A stretch of DNA of 64,000 bases, from the NCBI GenBank assembly GCA_013399305.1, contig VXAI01000092.1, positions 632,372 through 696,371 on the forward strand. The letters run 5' to 3'. Positions within the stretch are counted from its first letter, which is position 1. Each line of letters begins with the position of its first letter. Under the pieces are notes generated by a model. That model worked only from the letters and a program-made list of their open reading frames with translations. It made no database searches and was not told where the DNA came from. Shown piece by piece: positions 40,301-52,100 of this stretch. The DNA is from Rostratula benghalensis. Its lineage: Eukaryota > Chordata > Aves > Charadriiformes > Rostratulidae. Both the position numbers and the translations under genes were made by a program.

Positions 40301-43300
40301 GAAGAACACTGATAGAAAAAAATTGGAACTCTTCTTTGTTGGGGGGCATGAGAATGAAGATATGGGAGCTCCCTATCAACAGAACATTTTTTTCAGACAA
40401 ATCACATTTTCCAGATAAAAACATTAAAAGGTCAGCAGTGGAGGTCTCAGTGAAACTTCCAACATTGGGATTATAATTTCTGCTTATATTAAACCAGAAA
40501 TCTCCTATAGAGAAACAAAATGAGATCATTATGGTGCTTAGCAGAAAACTGTCCTTATTAGCAAAAGTGTTGAATAACATGGTCTTTAACATGAGTTACA
40601 CTGCAGACCAAAGCAACAGTGAAGCTCAGATCACATACCCTTATTTCCATAATCATTTTCACATGTCTAGAATGCATTAAATACAGTACCATCTTAAAAA
40701 TGAAAAGCAGACATTCCTTTGGAAATTAATTCAATATTTAACATGTCACACTCAAAAAAGACGTTCCCCTTTTGTAATGCAGAAAAATTGGAACATAATA
40801 AATAACTATAAGTATGTTTATTATTTTGTTTGCCTTAATTTTGTCCTACAGGCACAAGCATACACTACAGTTGTGGAAAGATGGCATTCATGTCTAGAAT
40901 ACTGTATTCTAACAATGTAAGCCATGTCTTTCTCTGAAAATAAACATACACAGAACCTAAAGAGAAAAAAAGAAAACATAATCATCACGGAACCTTCTTT
41001 ACCATGCATTTCCACATACCTCGCATTAACTAGTCCTGCTGACAGACTTTGATCTCAAGAGCCTCCAATCACTTCCCGGAATGAAACAAATGCACACATC
41101 ACAGAACATTTCATTTTACCAGATTCCATCCCCACAAACAAAAACTTAAGCCTACATATAATTTTGAATCCCCATATGCCAGCATTGCAGAAGTCAGAGC
41201 CATGGGGTCCATGCAAGAATGATAATTGGGAATTGCTGCGAATATTGCCTTGTGATGACTTTTGAAGAGAATTAAATTCTTCCCTACTGTCTGTATCTAG
41301 GTTATCTATACTCAAGTTAATTCTCATATTACATTCGCTGAGGGTAATTGTTTATGGAAGAAAACTAAAATTACTGTCTGCAACAGCAATATTATTGCTT
41401 ATTCTTAATTATTCCTTCCGGAGACAAGCCCATGGTTCTTCTCACCGTGGCAAATGAAGTTTAACTATTAAACACTTCACTATGAAGAACTTGATTACCT
41501 GTTCCAGACAAACAGGATAACTTGTGAGAAGTCACTGACGATTTTGTAATAGGCAAGCAGAGTTAAGTGACATTCTCCCTGAAGATCACACTACAAAATA
41601 TATTAAATTAAGCTTTAACTTGCATCTTCTTTCAAGACTTTTCATTATGCTACTACAACCAATTCAAAAGGTCTGCATATGAGTATGGAAACTAATTTTG
41701 CAGTGTTAAGAAGTCCCTATTCAGCAAATGGATAATAAACTACAATAATTAAACTTTTCAAATTACATTTGTGCTTTGAAGAACATATTATAAGTGGGGG
41801 AGCAAGGGAGAATCCCTCTTTATGTTCAATTTTATGATAAAATACATAAAATAGTCTAACATCAAGCTTCTCCGTTTCCATCACAATGCATTAACTACTT
41901 CATGTCATGGTTCCACAACACGTAACAGGGTGGGCTCCCAAGGCATCAGACAATGCCAGTAAATAGAGGAAAGAAATTTTTTCAACACACTGACCAGAAT
42001 GTGTAAATAATAATCAGGCATATGTTTCAAATGAATTCCCAGAGGAAATAGTTAACTAATAACCTTTTCACAGAAACAATGTGTAGACCAGCCATTGGGA
42101 ATGGCAGCTGCTGTTGAACACACTAACTTCGAATAGGGTTCATCCCATTACGGGAAACCGTACGTCTGCCACTACATTCACAGGTGGAAAGATTTGGGCT
42201 GTTACCTTGCCAACCCAAAGTACTTCATTTTAACAAGAGACAAAGGACAAACCATACAAAAAGCACAAACTATTTACAAGAGGAAAACAAGGAAATAGAG
42301 GATGATAACAAGATTTGTGAAACTCAATTTACCCTGTAACAGTGATCCAAATAAAATAAGTATAAGAAAAGAAAAAAAAGGTAAAGGTTCTTACTACCAA
42401 TGACAAAGCTAAAATAGATGTGCTACCTGAATACTTTTCAAGAAGAATACATGCCCATACTGACATGGACACACACAAATGTAATGCGTAAAATAAAAGA
42501 AAACAAGACAAAGATCTCATTTCTTACATAAGGAATGCATAGGTTTTTTTATTTCCTCAGCTAAGTATGTCATCACTGTAGGGTAAGGCCAAAAATAACC
42601 AGAGGTTTTAATAAGAAAGATTAAGAACAATGTTGCTGATGATCAAATTTTGTTTTTCCAGAATACAGTTGTTAGTGTTAAAAACAAGAGGCTGCTGGCA
42701 GTTTTAGAAACCTACTTATTTAGAATTACTCCAACAACTTCCTTACAGATAATACATTTGTTAACTATAAAAAAAGGGAACACAACAGTTTTACAATTCA
42801 TTAAGCTGCTTTTCAGCTGCACATAAACTGACAATTCTCAGTTATATTCCCTAAAGATTTGCAGAAGTCTAAAACATTTCTGCTGCAATTGTATAAACTG
42901 AGAATTTGAAAACAAAAAAAAGAGTAATGGTGGCTGTCTTAGTAGAATGCCACCTAAACTAATCTCATCTGTGTTGGTATATACTTTGCTGTATGCTTGC
43001 TGTATACTTTGCTAATACAAAAAATACCACAGCAATGCAGGACATACTCATGGGCAATATAAGGAAACAAAGACACAAAAAAAAGGAAAACACAAGCTCA
43101 TGCTTCAGCTGCACCTAGCAATGACCAAACAGGTAGACAATTTATATATTCAAGCAACCAAACGAAAGGCCAACCTTCCTTAGGAAACAAAAATCCCAAA
43201 GAAAATGAAAATGCAAATGAAACCAAGGGAAAAGGTGTTTGGATCTACACCCTAAGAATTGCCCACAGCAGTGTATTGCAGAGAGGTCCCTGGAGTCCGG

Positions 43301-43983
43301 CTGGGCTTCAACAGCAGCAGCACTACACTGAAAGTATTGGGTCATCAATGGCATAGCTAGCTGATGAGATGAGCTGCTTATTTTAGTAAGAAACAGCACA
43401 AAATATAACCATACAGTCTGATGTATGGAAAAATTTTGTACAGATATCAAATAACGCAAAACACTGAAATCAATCACTATTAGAAGGAAATATAAGTGAC
43501 TGAGAGACCTCAAAGAGATTGCATCTCGCTTGCAAAGAACACAGAGGAAACCAAGCTAACCTCACCACCATCCTCCAAACACCCAAATCATGAACTGAAT
43601 AAATTCGTATTTGTTTCAATAATACTACACAAGGAGGACTCTTCTTTTTAACCAAGAGTTATCTACAGGCCAGGTGTGGTAGCTCTTACAAAAAACGTAA
43701 CTGGGTTTATACCATGGGCAATGTTACTGCTTAGAACATTTTTGGAAACAAAATAGTTGATTTTTTTCCAGAGCATACCCATGCAGCTGTATAGCGGCCT
43801 GTTCACAACTCTTTATAATTGTAGCATCCCTTTTGCACATACTATCTTTGTATGCATCTCCAATAATCAAAATTTTTTATTCTTTTGACTCCTGCTTTTA
43901 ATTTCTCCTCTACATCTCCAAACTAGATAAGATGACAACCTTTCAGTGTTGACTTTTTTTTTTTCCTGTCTTTAAGGCCAGGG

Positions 43984-44001
43984 AAAAAAAAAAAAAAAAA
44001 A
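43984..44001. repeat. poly-A run (18)
   Basis: An uninterrupted A run that directly follows a T-rich stretch at 43955-43965. The two could fold back on each other. Confidence 0.9.
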
Positions 44002-45384
44002 GTATTCATTTTTTTATGTCAGAGTATGTGCAGAAATCTCACCATATGAGACTGGCTATGTGGTGACATCATCTACAAAGACCACTGAACAGTAGTGGTA
44101 TATTAAAGGAATGAAACTTACCACTTCAAACCTTAGGGACTAAATCCTCCCTACACACCAACTACAGATACCTGCTTAGTAAATTTTCAACACGGGGATG
44201 TTACTAAAGACATTTCTACTGTTGTAACTCTCTTAAGAGGAATGCACAAAGTATTGTTGGCACAAAGCAACAAGTACCTTACAACATAGCAGATCCTACA
44301 ATCTCAGCAACTTTGACATCCTTTTGATTGAGGTAGTATGGACTTCAGCCCTAATAGATAAGGCACAAATAATCCTACACAACTTACATAAATTACAGTG
44401 GAAACAATGAGATGTGGGTACTAATAATTATTTTAAACACACAAAGAATGTAAACAAGTAAGAACCCGCAAGACTCTGCAGGTTTTCTTCCTTTCAAAAA
44501 GAAAAAGGCAATGCACTAAAATAAGAACTTGGGATTGCTGCAGCATGTGATACCAAGACCAGCTTATAAATTCCTTCAGTTCTGAGGTGCTCTCCCTTAG
44601 GGCAATGCCATCATTCCCTCTGCCTTGCGTTGCCTCTAGTGCTCATATAGGGAGAAGCCAGATAAATGGCTAAGTTGACTGAAAAATAGCTCTCAGAAGG
44701 AGCAATTGCCAGCTGGATCTACAAGCTGAACTAACTGCTCACATATCTGCCTGATCATTAGAAGGTGCAGGAAAGCTGCTGTCAGGAGTGGAAGGGAGGA
44801 CCACCCCTTTACACAGTAGCAGGATCCTACATCAGGTAAAAATAATAGGAAATCACATCTTTTGCAAGACAATACAGATGAGGTTTTAAAACCCTCTTAT
44901 CCTTATGAAAATGCCTGCAACAAAAAATCTGGCACCAAAACACTTCAATAGTATATACAAGAACAAACAGTTGCCAAAAGTTTCAAAAGCACTATCTATG
45001 TCTTTGCAAGAGCTAGATCCAAGTTTGACGTCTTTGTTCCTTGAACCCTTAAAGCCTTCCATTACAGATATGATCAAACTGATAAAATAGTCTATAAAAA
45101 GCAAAAGGCTGGCTCAAACACTGTAATCATGGGCTGAGGGGAGACAAAGTAAAACTCTGAATCCATTAAAAATGAGATACAATAATTACAAAGCAAGAAC
45201 ATAAACCACTGATTTGCTTGCGGGATATTCTTCAAGGTAATTGTTATCCGGTTTGAGCTACTGCCTGGACATCTCAGGCCCTGTTGTGCTCGATGAATAT
45301 TCCAAAGAGCAGCTATGAATGTCATCACTACATTAATTTAATAGATTTAAGTATTGAAACCCACTATATATTTGGCATCATAGT

Positions 45385-45403
45385 AAAAAAAAAAAAAAAA
45401 AAA
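45385..45403. repeat. poly-A run (19)
   Basis: An uninterrupted A run in intron, followed by an AT-rich stretch. Confidence 0.9.
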
Positions 45404-46013
45404 TATCCATAATATAAGATACTATACTTATTACTAAAGTCTGTTTCAAATCTAAAACACTTAGAGCCTAAGGATCTGGAAACAACGAAATGAGGAGACA
45501 GATGGGTGGGCAGGACCAACAATTTCAGGATTTGCAGTTTTGACTATCCATCCCTTTAAATAAATTAACTAGAATATTATCAGTGTTGGGAAATTTTGGT
45601 GGTTTGGTTTTTTCTTTTCATTAAAAGACAAAAATTAACATTTATTTCTTCCACAGGATCCCTGTATGTAATTACAGATCACACATGCTCAGAAGTAGCT
45701 TAGATGCTTTGGATTCTCAACGGCAGCAACCAAAGAGAACAGAACAGACTCAAACATTAGATAAAGAGGAAGAGAAGAGGGAATTTTAAGGTAATTTAAG
45801 AAAAATCACTATGGAATAAAGGAAAGTAAAAGACAGCAAAGATAATGTATAGAAAGCCCCTCTACACAACCAGTAAGACAGAGTAAAGAGAGAGAACTAA
45901 CAGGCTCAGTAACAGAGCTTTGAGTAAAACTGTATCAACAATATTTGAATGTGTCCTTCATTTCCTCAGAACAGGTCCAAACATCAAAAAGAGTGGTGGG
46001 AATATAAAACAAT

Positions 46014-46030
46014 ACATACATATATATATA
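46014..46030. repeat. (CATA)/(TA)n microsatellite
   Basis: A short ACATACA stretch running into five TA units. Confidence 0.75.
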
Positions 46031-47784
46031 GCATTTATGCAAGACAGAGAGCAAGGGAGTATGTTCCCATAACAGGATCCAACAGGACCATCTTCAGTAT
46101 CATGTCACCAAGACAGCCACCTGTCCCAATGGTGAGTTACACAAAACAACAAAAAGCAAGATATTTATCACCTACAGAAAACGATGTTTCCTATTAAAAG
46201 CCACTACATTGTCAAAAGTCATTACTAACTTTTCTTAGAACTTCATTGGGCATTACAAAGGAAACCCCCACTAAGGAATAAATGAGTGAAGTTGCTTGTA
46301 CCCAAGAATTTGAATTTGCATAAAAAACTGCTATTATGCAATACACATTTGCTATACATCATTTTAGACTTTAGAATTTACTATTCATTTGAAAGTACAC
46401 AGGTGGCACAATCAGGGCATTTTTCAAATCTCAGAGGACAAAGATACATTTTTACTTATTTCAATTGAAGGTCTCTTTCTCCAATTCTCATATGAGCTTT
46501 ACCAATCTCCTCTGTACCCTTTTCTAGTTTTTTATTTTCTTTTTAAGCTACAAAAAATTGGATATAAGTGTTATCTTCTATCTTATAAACATTGCATATA
46601 AAACATGTGTTTACATATTCATATTTTTACTTCTTATTTAACACACACACCAAATTCTCACCAGCTCCTATTGACACAGCATGACACAGAAAGTCCCTGT
46701 TGAGTCCCAGACTGCTATAATTCCTGCACTTTTTCAGCATCTGTGCTTTTAAAGAGAGAGATTCTCTTTGTATAAATTGGTCTACATTTCTTATTCAAAT
46801 GTACATAATCCTGGATTTAATTTCAGTGGATCCCAATAACCCTGTCATTCAAGTCATACTGTGTAACTGCCCTATTGCTGTCATTTGACACTCTTCCTAA
46901 ATCTTATATATTGCAATACCTAAGGGTAAGATTCTTTTCTAAAAATTATGCTAAAAGGAATATTTCACCTTTGAAATGACAAAAAGTTCTGGAATAATAA
47001 AATAGAAGAGTATATTTCATGTGTTTTTAAATAAAAGATTCATAACATCATAGAAATGTCACTAAACCAAACAGATGCATATGCAGTCTTGATTCAGGTA
47101 AATGACATATTAGCATGAACAATCATAAAAAACGCGTAAGGAGTAAGAAGCCTATTTAATGAAAAAACTTAGAAATGTTTCCATATGTTTTATGAAGTAT
47201 TCTTTACCCTTTAAACGAGCACATTCAGATTCAGTCGCTGGCTTTGTTTCAGAGAAACCCCATCTGTACGCTACATCGCTTACAGGCACATCTCAGTCAT
47301 GCAATAGCTATGTCACAGCTCATATATCAAATAAAAATCACATTCAGGGCCACACAACCTTATACACTCAACGTCTTCCATTCTATTTAAAGTAATCCTA
47401 AGAGAGCTCTTACTGCACCTCACTGCTGATGTCACATGACTTTTGTTGGGAAACAGAGTCCTACAACTGAAATATCGAACAGCTCTTAACACAGATGAGA
47501 ATGATCTGAAGGACAACTCTATTGTACTTAGGTATTCAAGAAGTGGGTTGTGGGGGTTTTTTTTTTAACAAAGAAACAGGTGTGGAACTAAAGGTATAAA
47601 AATAGTAGCACTGCACAACATCATTTTGTCCTGCACAAAGCAGGCTAAAACACAGACAACTTACAGTAGGCTCAAGGAATTAATCTGACACATTGTGATT
47701 CCAAGGCTAATAAATTTGAGTGCCTCTATCCAGGACCAAAAGAAAAGAAGTTGTTATCTTACCTTTCCAACTTCAAACTGAAAG

Positions 47785-48824
47785 ATGAAGTTCCCAAGCC
47801 ACTATCCATCACATTCCAGAAGTCACAGCAGTCCAGTGAAGTTTCCACTGACTGGCAAAGGGGAAGCACAACCCCCATTTTTAAAAAGGGTAACTACAGG
47901 CTGGTCAGTCTCACCTCTGTGCCCAGCAACAGATCCTCCTGGAAACTATGCTAAGGCACATGGAAAATAAGGAGGTGATTGGTGACAGCCAACATGGCTT
48001 CACTAAGAACAAATCACACCTGACAAATTTGGTGGCCTTCTATGACGGTGTTGCAGTGTTACAGAAGTTCAACAAGGACCAAAGGCAAGGTCCTGCGTGT
48101 GGACTGGGGCAATCCCAAGCACAGATACAGGCTGGACGGAGAATAGGTTGAGAGCAACCTTGGCAAGAAGGACCTGGGGTGTTAGTGGATGAGAAGCTCA
48201 ACATGACCCAGCTATGTCTGCTTGCAGCAGAAAGCCACCAGTGTCTTCAGCTGCATCGAAAGAAACATGGCAAGCAGGTCAAAGGAGGTGATTCTGCCCT
48301 TCCAGTGAGACTCCTGCTGGATTACTGCATCAAGCTCTCCTGCCCCCAGCATAAGGTCTACACAGACCTGTTGGAACAGGTCCAAAGGAGGGCCACAAAG
48401 ATGATCAGAGGACTGGAGCACCTCTCCTGGGAAGATAGGCTGAGAGAGTTGGTGGTGTTCAGCCCAGAGAAGAGAAGGCTCTGGGGAGAACTCATAGCAG
48501 CCTTCCAGTACCCAAAGAGGGTCCACTGGAGACATAGGGAGGGACCCTTTATAGTGTAATGATAGCATGAGGGGTGATTATTTTAAACTGAAAAAAGGTA
48601 GGTTTAGATTAAGAAGAAATTATTTTACCATGAGGGCAATGAGGCACTGGAACAGGTTGCCCAGAGAAGTTGTGGATGCCCCATCTCTGTAAGTGTTTAA
48701 GGCTGGGCTGGATGGGGCTTTGAGCAGCCTGGTCTAGTGGGAAGTGTTCCTGCCCACAGCAGGGGGTTTGGAACTCAATGACCTTTAGGGTCCATACCCA
48801 CTGTAACCATTCTCTGATTCTATC
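47785..48824 (+). mobile_element. CR1 LINE, 1-kb copy with internal deletion
   Basis: This CR1 copy starts inside the reverse transcriptase region: AAGTTCCCAAGCCACTATCC, then CTGACTGGCAAAGGGGAAGC and CCCATTTTTAAAAAGGG, encoding the usual STDWQRGSTTPIFKKG. It continues to TTCACTAAGAACAAATCACA and TTGGTGGCCTTCTATGACGG. Near 48055 it jumps directly to AGTTCAACAAGGACCAAAGG, which in a complete CR1 lies several hundred bases further on. The skipped part includes the catalytic FADD segment. It then runs through the ORF2 C-terminus (LLEQVQRRATKMIRGLEHLS) and the 3' UTR to CATTCTCTGATTCTATC. It also carries frameshifts and stops. The open frames at 47751-48559 and their minus-strand shadows lie within it. 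Antisense to VPS13B. Confidence 0.94.
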
Positions 48825-49114
48825 AATTTTACATGGAAGTTCATACACCCAGTAACTTTTGCAGGAAGGAAAAAGTACTGACAGCCATGAAAAAATATTT
48901 GAAATCATACAAACCCAAACCACCTCCTCCATAGAACAGCTTGAGCAAGCAAAATGCTGCTGATACACTTAACTATTTCTTTTTTTTAAAAAAAAGAAAA
49001 TATTATCAGGAAGTTTCCTTTGCCAAAGAGAAATTGTGCAAAACAGAAAAAAAATCTGAAGTAGTCAGGTAAGTATAAAAGGCTCACAATGAAAACCAGC
49101 TATCTTCAATTATT

Positions 49115-49130
49115 AAAAAAAAAAAAAAAA
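49115..49130. repeat. poly-A run (16)
   Basis: An uninterrupted A run about 290 bp after the end of the 48-kb CR1; the two are not directly linked. Confidence 0.9.
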
Positions 49131-52100
49131 GATTCATTCTTGCCAATGTCTAGAATTACAATATATCACTGAATTACTGGCAATACATATAAAGGTGACT
49201 ATTCAATAGTTGTGTATGATAACTTTCTAAGAAGGTAAAGAAATTTTCCAGCAGCATATGAAATAGCCAAGTCACTGAAAAACAGAATCTGTTTGTTCCC
49301 TTCGAGGTTTTTTCATTCTAAAGTTTACACGGATGAATGACATGGCAATCATCAAGAAATTATATTACACTTATTTAATTTCAAATAGTTGGTTTCATGG
49401 AGTTTTTCCTAGTAGCATTTAGTAACTTGTATTTTAAACAATTGGTAAAGAAAAAGTTAAGGCAACTTATAAAATACATCACAGTCAACAAACTCTTATG
49501 GTTTGGTATTGTAAGTTTGGATTCTCACAATGCCAATGAAACATTTTATTTTTCAATCGCCATTCACGACAGATAAACTTATTAAGTTAATATGAAACAG
49601 GATGAACAGAAGCCTCATATGCAAAAAACATACACACAACAAGACCCCAATTAAACATAAACCAATAGCAAAATACACAACTCTAGCTATGACCAAAAGC
49701 TAACAAGGGTCAACCGCATTAAAGAGGCACAGCTTGATCAACAGCATAGTTCAGAAATCAGCTGGCTCCAGTTAGAGATCTGGGGGAAATAGCATTTCAA
49801 ACAGAAAATAATTTGTGAAGCATCAAATAACACAGAATCAAATAGAGAAGAAGGAAGCCTTGTTATTATCCAGCCTCAATTCTTTTAAAATACAGGCCCC
49901 AGGATTCCCCTACTGTATGTAAACAGCAGCATGAACCTGTCAAAAAGAACAACGCTGCAGTCTCAGTAAATTGTTGCAGTCTTTAACTATTGTCAACATA
50001 AAAAAGCATCTTTGAACTGAAATTTATTTTAGTTAGTGGAACTTCTTATACCTCAATCTGTTAGATGGAAAGTTTCAGTTTGAATACATGATGCAGTTGC
50101 CTCAAATACCAGTAGATTTGCCTTTTACAAAGCAACTCTTGCAAGCTTGCAAGTAATTTCTGTTACCAGTTTCATCTCCCTCTCCAAAGTCCACATGAGC
50201 CTTAAGAAAATCAATGGCTTTTCAAATGCCAAAATAATGACTTGAACAGCATTCAGAAATCAAGCTGTTCTTCAAGGCTTCTGGGAGGACAAGACAACAT
50301 ACAGCACTAAGCTCATGTAGGACAACCATGGAGCCATTCCTTAGCATTATGCTCCTTTGGTTTATACGTTTAAAATACGTGAAAGCAAAGACAAAAAATG
50401 GCAAAGAATGCAAAGATATTCCCCACTTGGATACAAAGATTTAGCCAAAAGGGAACACATGGATTTAATATAGGTAAAAGAAAAAGTGAATTATAGAAAT
50501 TATAAATATTTTAACTCTTTTGTTTAAATCATCATTCATTGGCTTACAAAAAGGAGAAAGCATCCTTTTGTTACAGCCAGCAAGTTCCTGAGCTCCACTT
50601 GGTAAGCTCTGTGCTCAAAGGGAAGCCCCTATAAGTGTACTTTGGCTCTGAACTGTGATTTTATGTGCAACTGCCTTCTAATTGACTAAAACCCAAAAGC
50701 TCTGTACTACTGCAATGAAATAGAACATGAGTCCTAAGTATAGAAGAAAATTGAAGTGAGTTTTACAGAAACAAAACACATATCTTTCGCCTTTAGATTA
50801 TGAGATGCTAGGAAGACCTCTACTGACAGCAACTTACTAACACAATCACCATTTCACCATGGTTTCAAAGAGCACCTACCTCTGCTTGAGAAGAGCCAGT
50901 ATTCATTTCCACATGTGAGTCAACAGCCACCTCAAATTCATCTCTTACCCTTGATTCTACCCCTATAATCAGATTCAAGATTCTTAGCTCCGAGAGGAAT
51001 AGCAGACTACCATCAACAATCAAACAATAACATCAACTGTAGTCCTGCTCACCGATGCAGAGAACATTCACATATTAAGGCTCTCCTCCTTCATTATTCT
51101 CCATATTTCATGTTATGGGACCAGAACATCAGTCCGGACTAGGGCCAGCTCTGTCCCAGCTGGGACCCCCTGACAGTCTGCCAGGGGGACCCAAGAGGAT
51201 ACCCCTTTTACCTGCCCTGGGACATTGCAACCGCATTGCTGTCACAAAGGGTGACAGTGGGGTGACACACCAAGCTCCTCAGGAGTTGTCTTGGAACAGC
51301 AAGTCACGCTCTGTTGCAGATGCTGGGTGTCAGCACTGGATACTCCTTTGCCACTCCTTCCCCAGACAGAAGAAAGCCAGAAACTTAAATCTTCTCTTTG
51401 CACTATCAGATCTCTTCAAATCCTGCCACCTCAAATGACTTTTTTTTCTGCCATTCTTTGTAAATGTTTCAAACCAACTTATGCAGTATTTCTGTGATCT
51501 AACAGAAGCTTGTACTTCCATACATGAAATGTGAACTGGAATTCCAAATAGATAATACTCAGGCATATACTAAGGCTGGTATATGAAAGCTTCAGGTTTC
51601 CTCATTCTCCAAAGTGGTAGAAACTTTTAAGATACTATGAATACATAGGAAACAAATATGTTATTCAAATGTGCTCAGTTATACTCAAACAGAGTAAAAC
51701 ACTGAATATTCTGCAAAGGAGATTACAGAATGTGGTACATACACAGAGAAGTTGTTATCTGACACACAGAAAAATCATACTGCACTACAGAAAACAAGAA
51801 TTTCAAGAGAAAATGAAAGAAAAACTCAAAAAACACTAATTAACATACAGATATTCATGCCATTTTGAAAGGCTAAGAAAAAAAGCCACCCAGTGCAATA
51901 AAATATAGACTCATTTTCACCCTGGAAGCATTTGTGCAGTTAGATGTGTTCCAGAAAAGACTGGGCAATATTATAGAAGGCTTAATGACAACCTTTGTAA
52001 CACAGAGCAGCTTAACAAAGTAACAGGGAGCGACACAGTCAAATTCAGTTCTCTAGAAAATCATCCGTTTTACTTGTAACTGCGCTTCAAGTTATTTTGT

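Noticed and set aside
40287..40592. Minus-strand 101-codon frame with an acceptor-like TTTCTCTATAG and a segment DFWFNISRNYNPNVG
   Set aside because: It looks exon-like but does not match VPS13B where it should, and there is no convincing donor at its end. Treated as chance frame in intron.
41055..41327. Minus-strand 90-codon frame containing SLQKSSQGNIRSNSQLSF
   Set aside because: Serine/glutamine-rich and plausible-looking, but no match to VPS13B or another family I can name, and no paired splice sites.
43142..43513. Minus-strand 123-codon frame
   Set aside because: Hydrophobic composition typical of reading AT-rich intron; no recognisable domain or splice context.
45092..45328. Minus-strand 78-codon frame beginning MMTFIAALWNIHRAQQG
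   Set aside because: Considered as an exon, but it has no usable donor near the end of its protein-like part and no VPS13B match.
49838..49900. Possible eroded CR1 tail in minus orientation (CACAGAATCAAATAGAG, then TTATTATCCAGCCTCAATTC)
   Set aside because: Only scattered agreement with the CR1 3' end after allowing several gaps; not strong enough to call.
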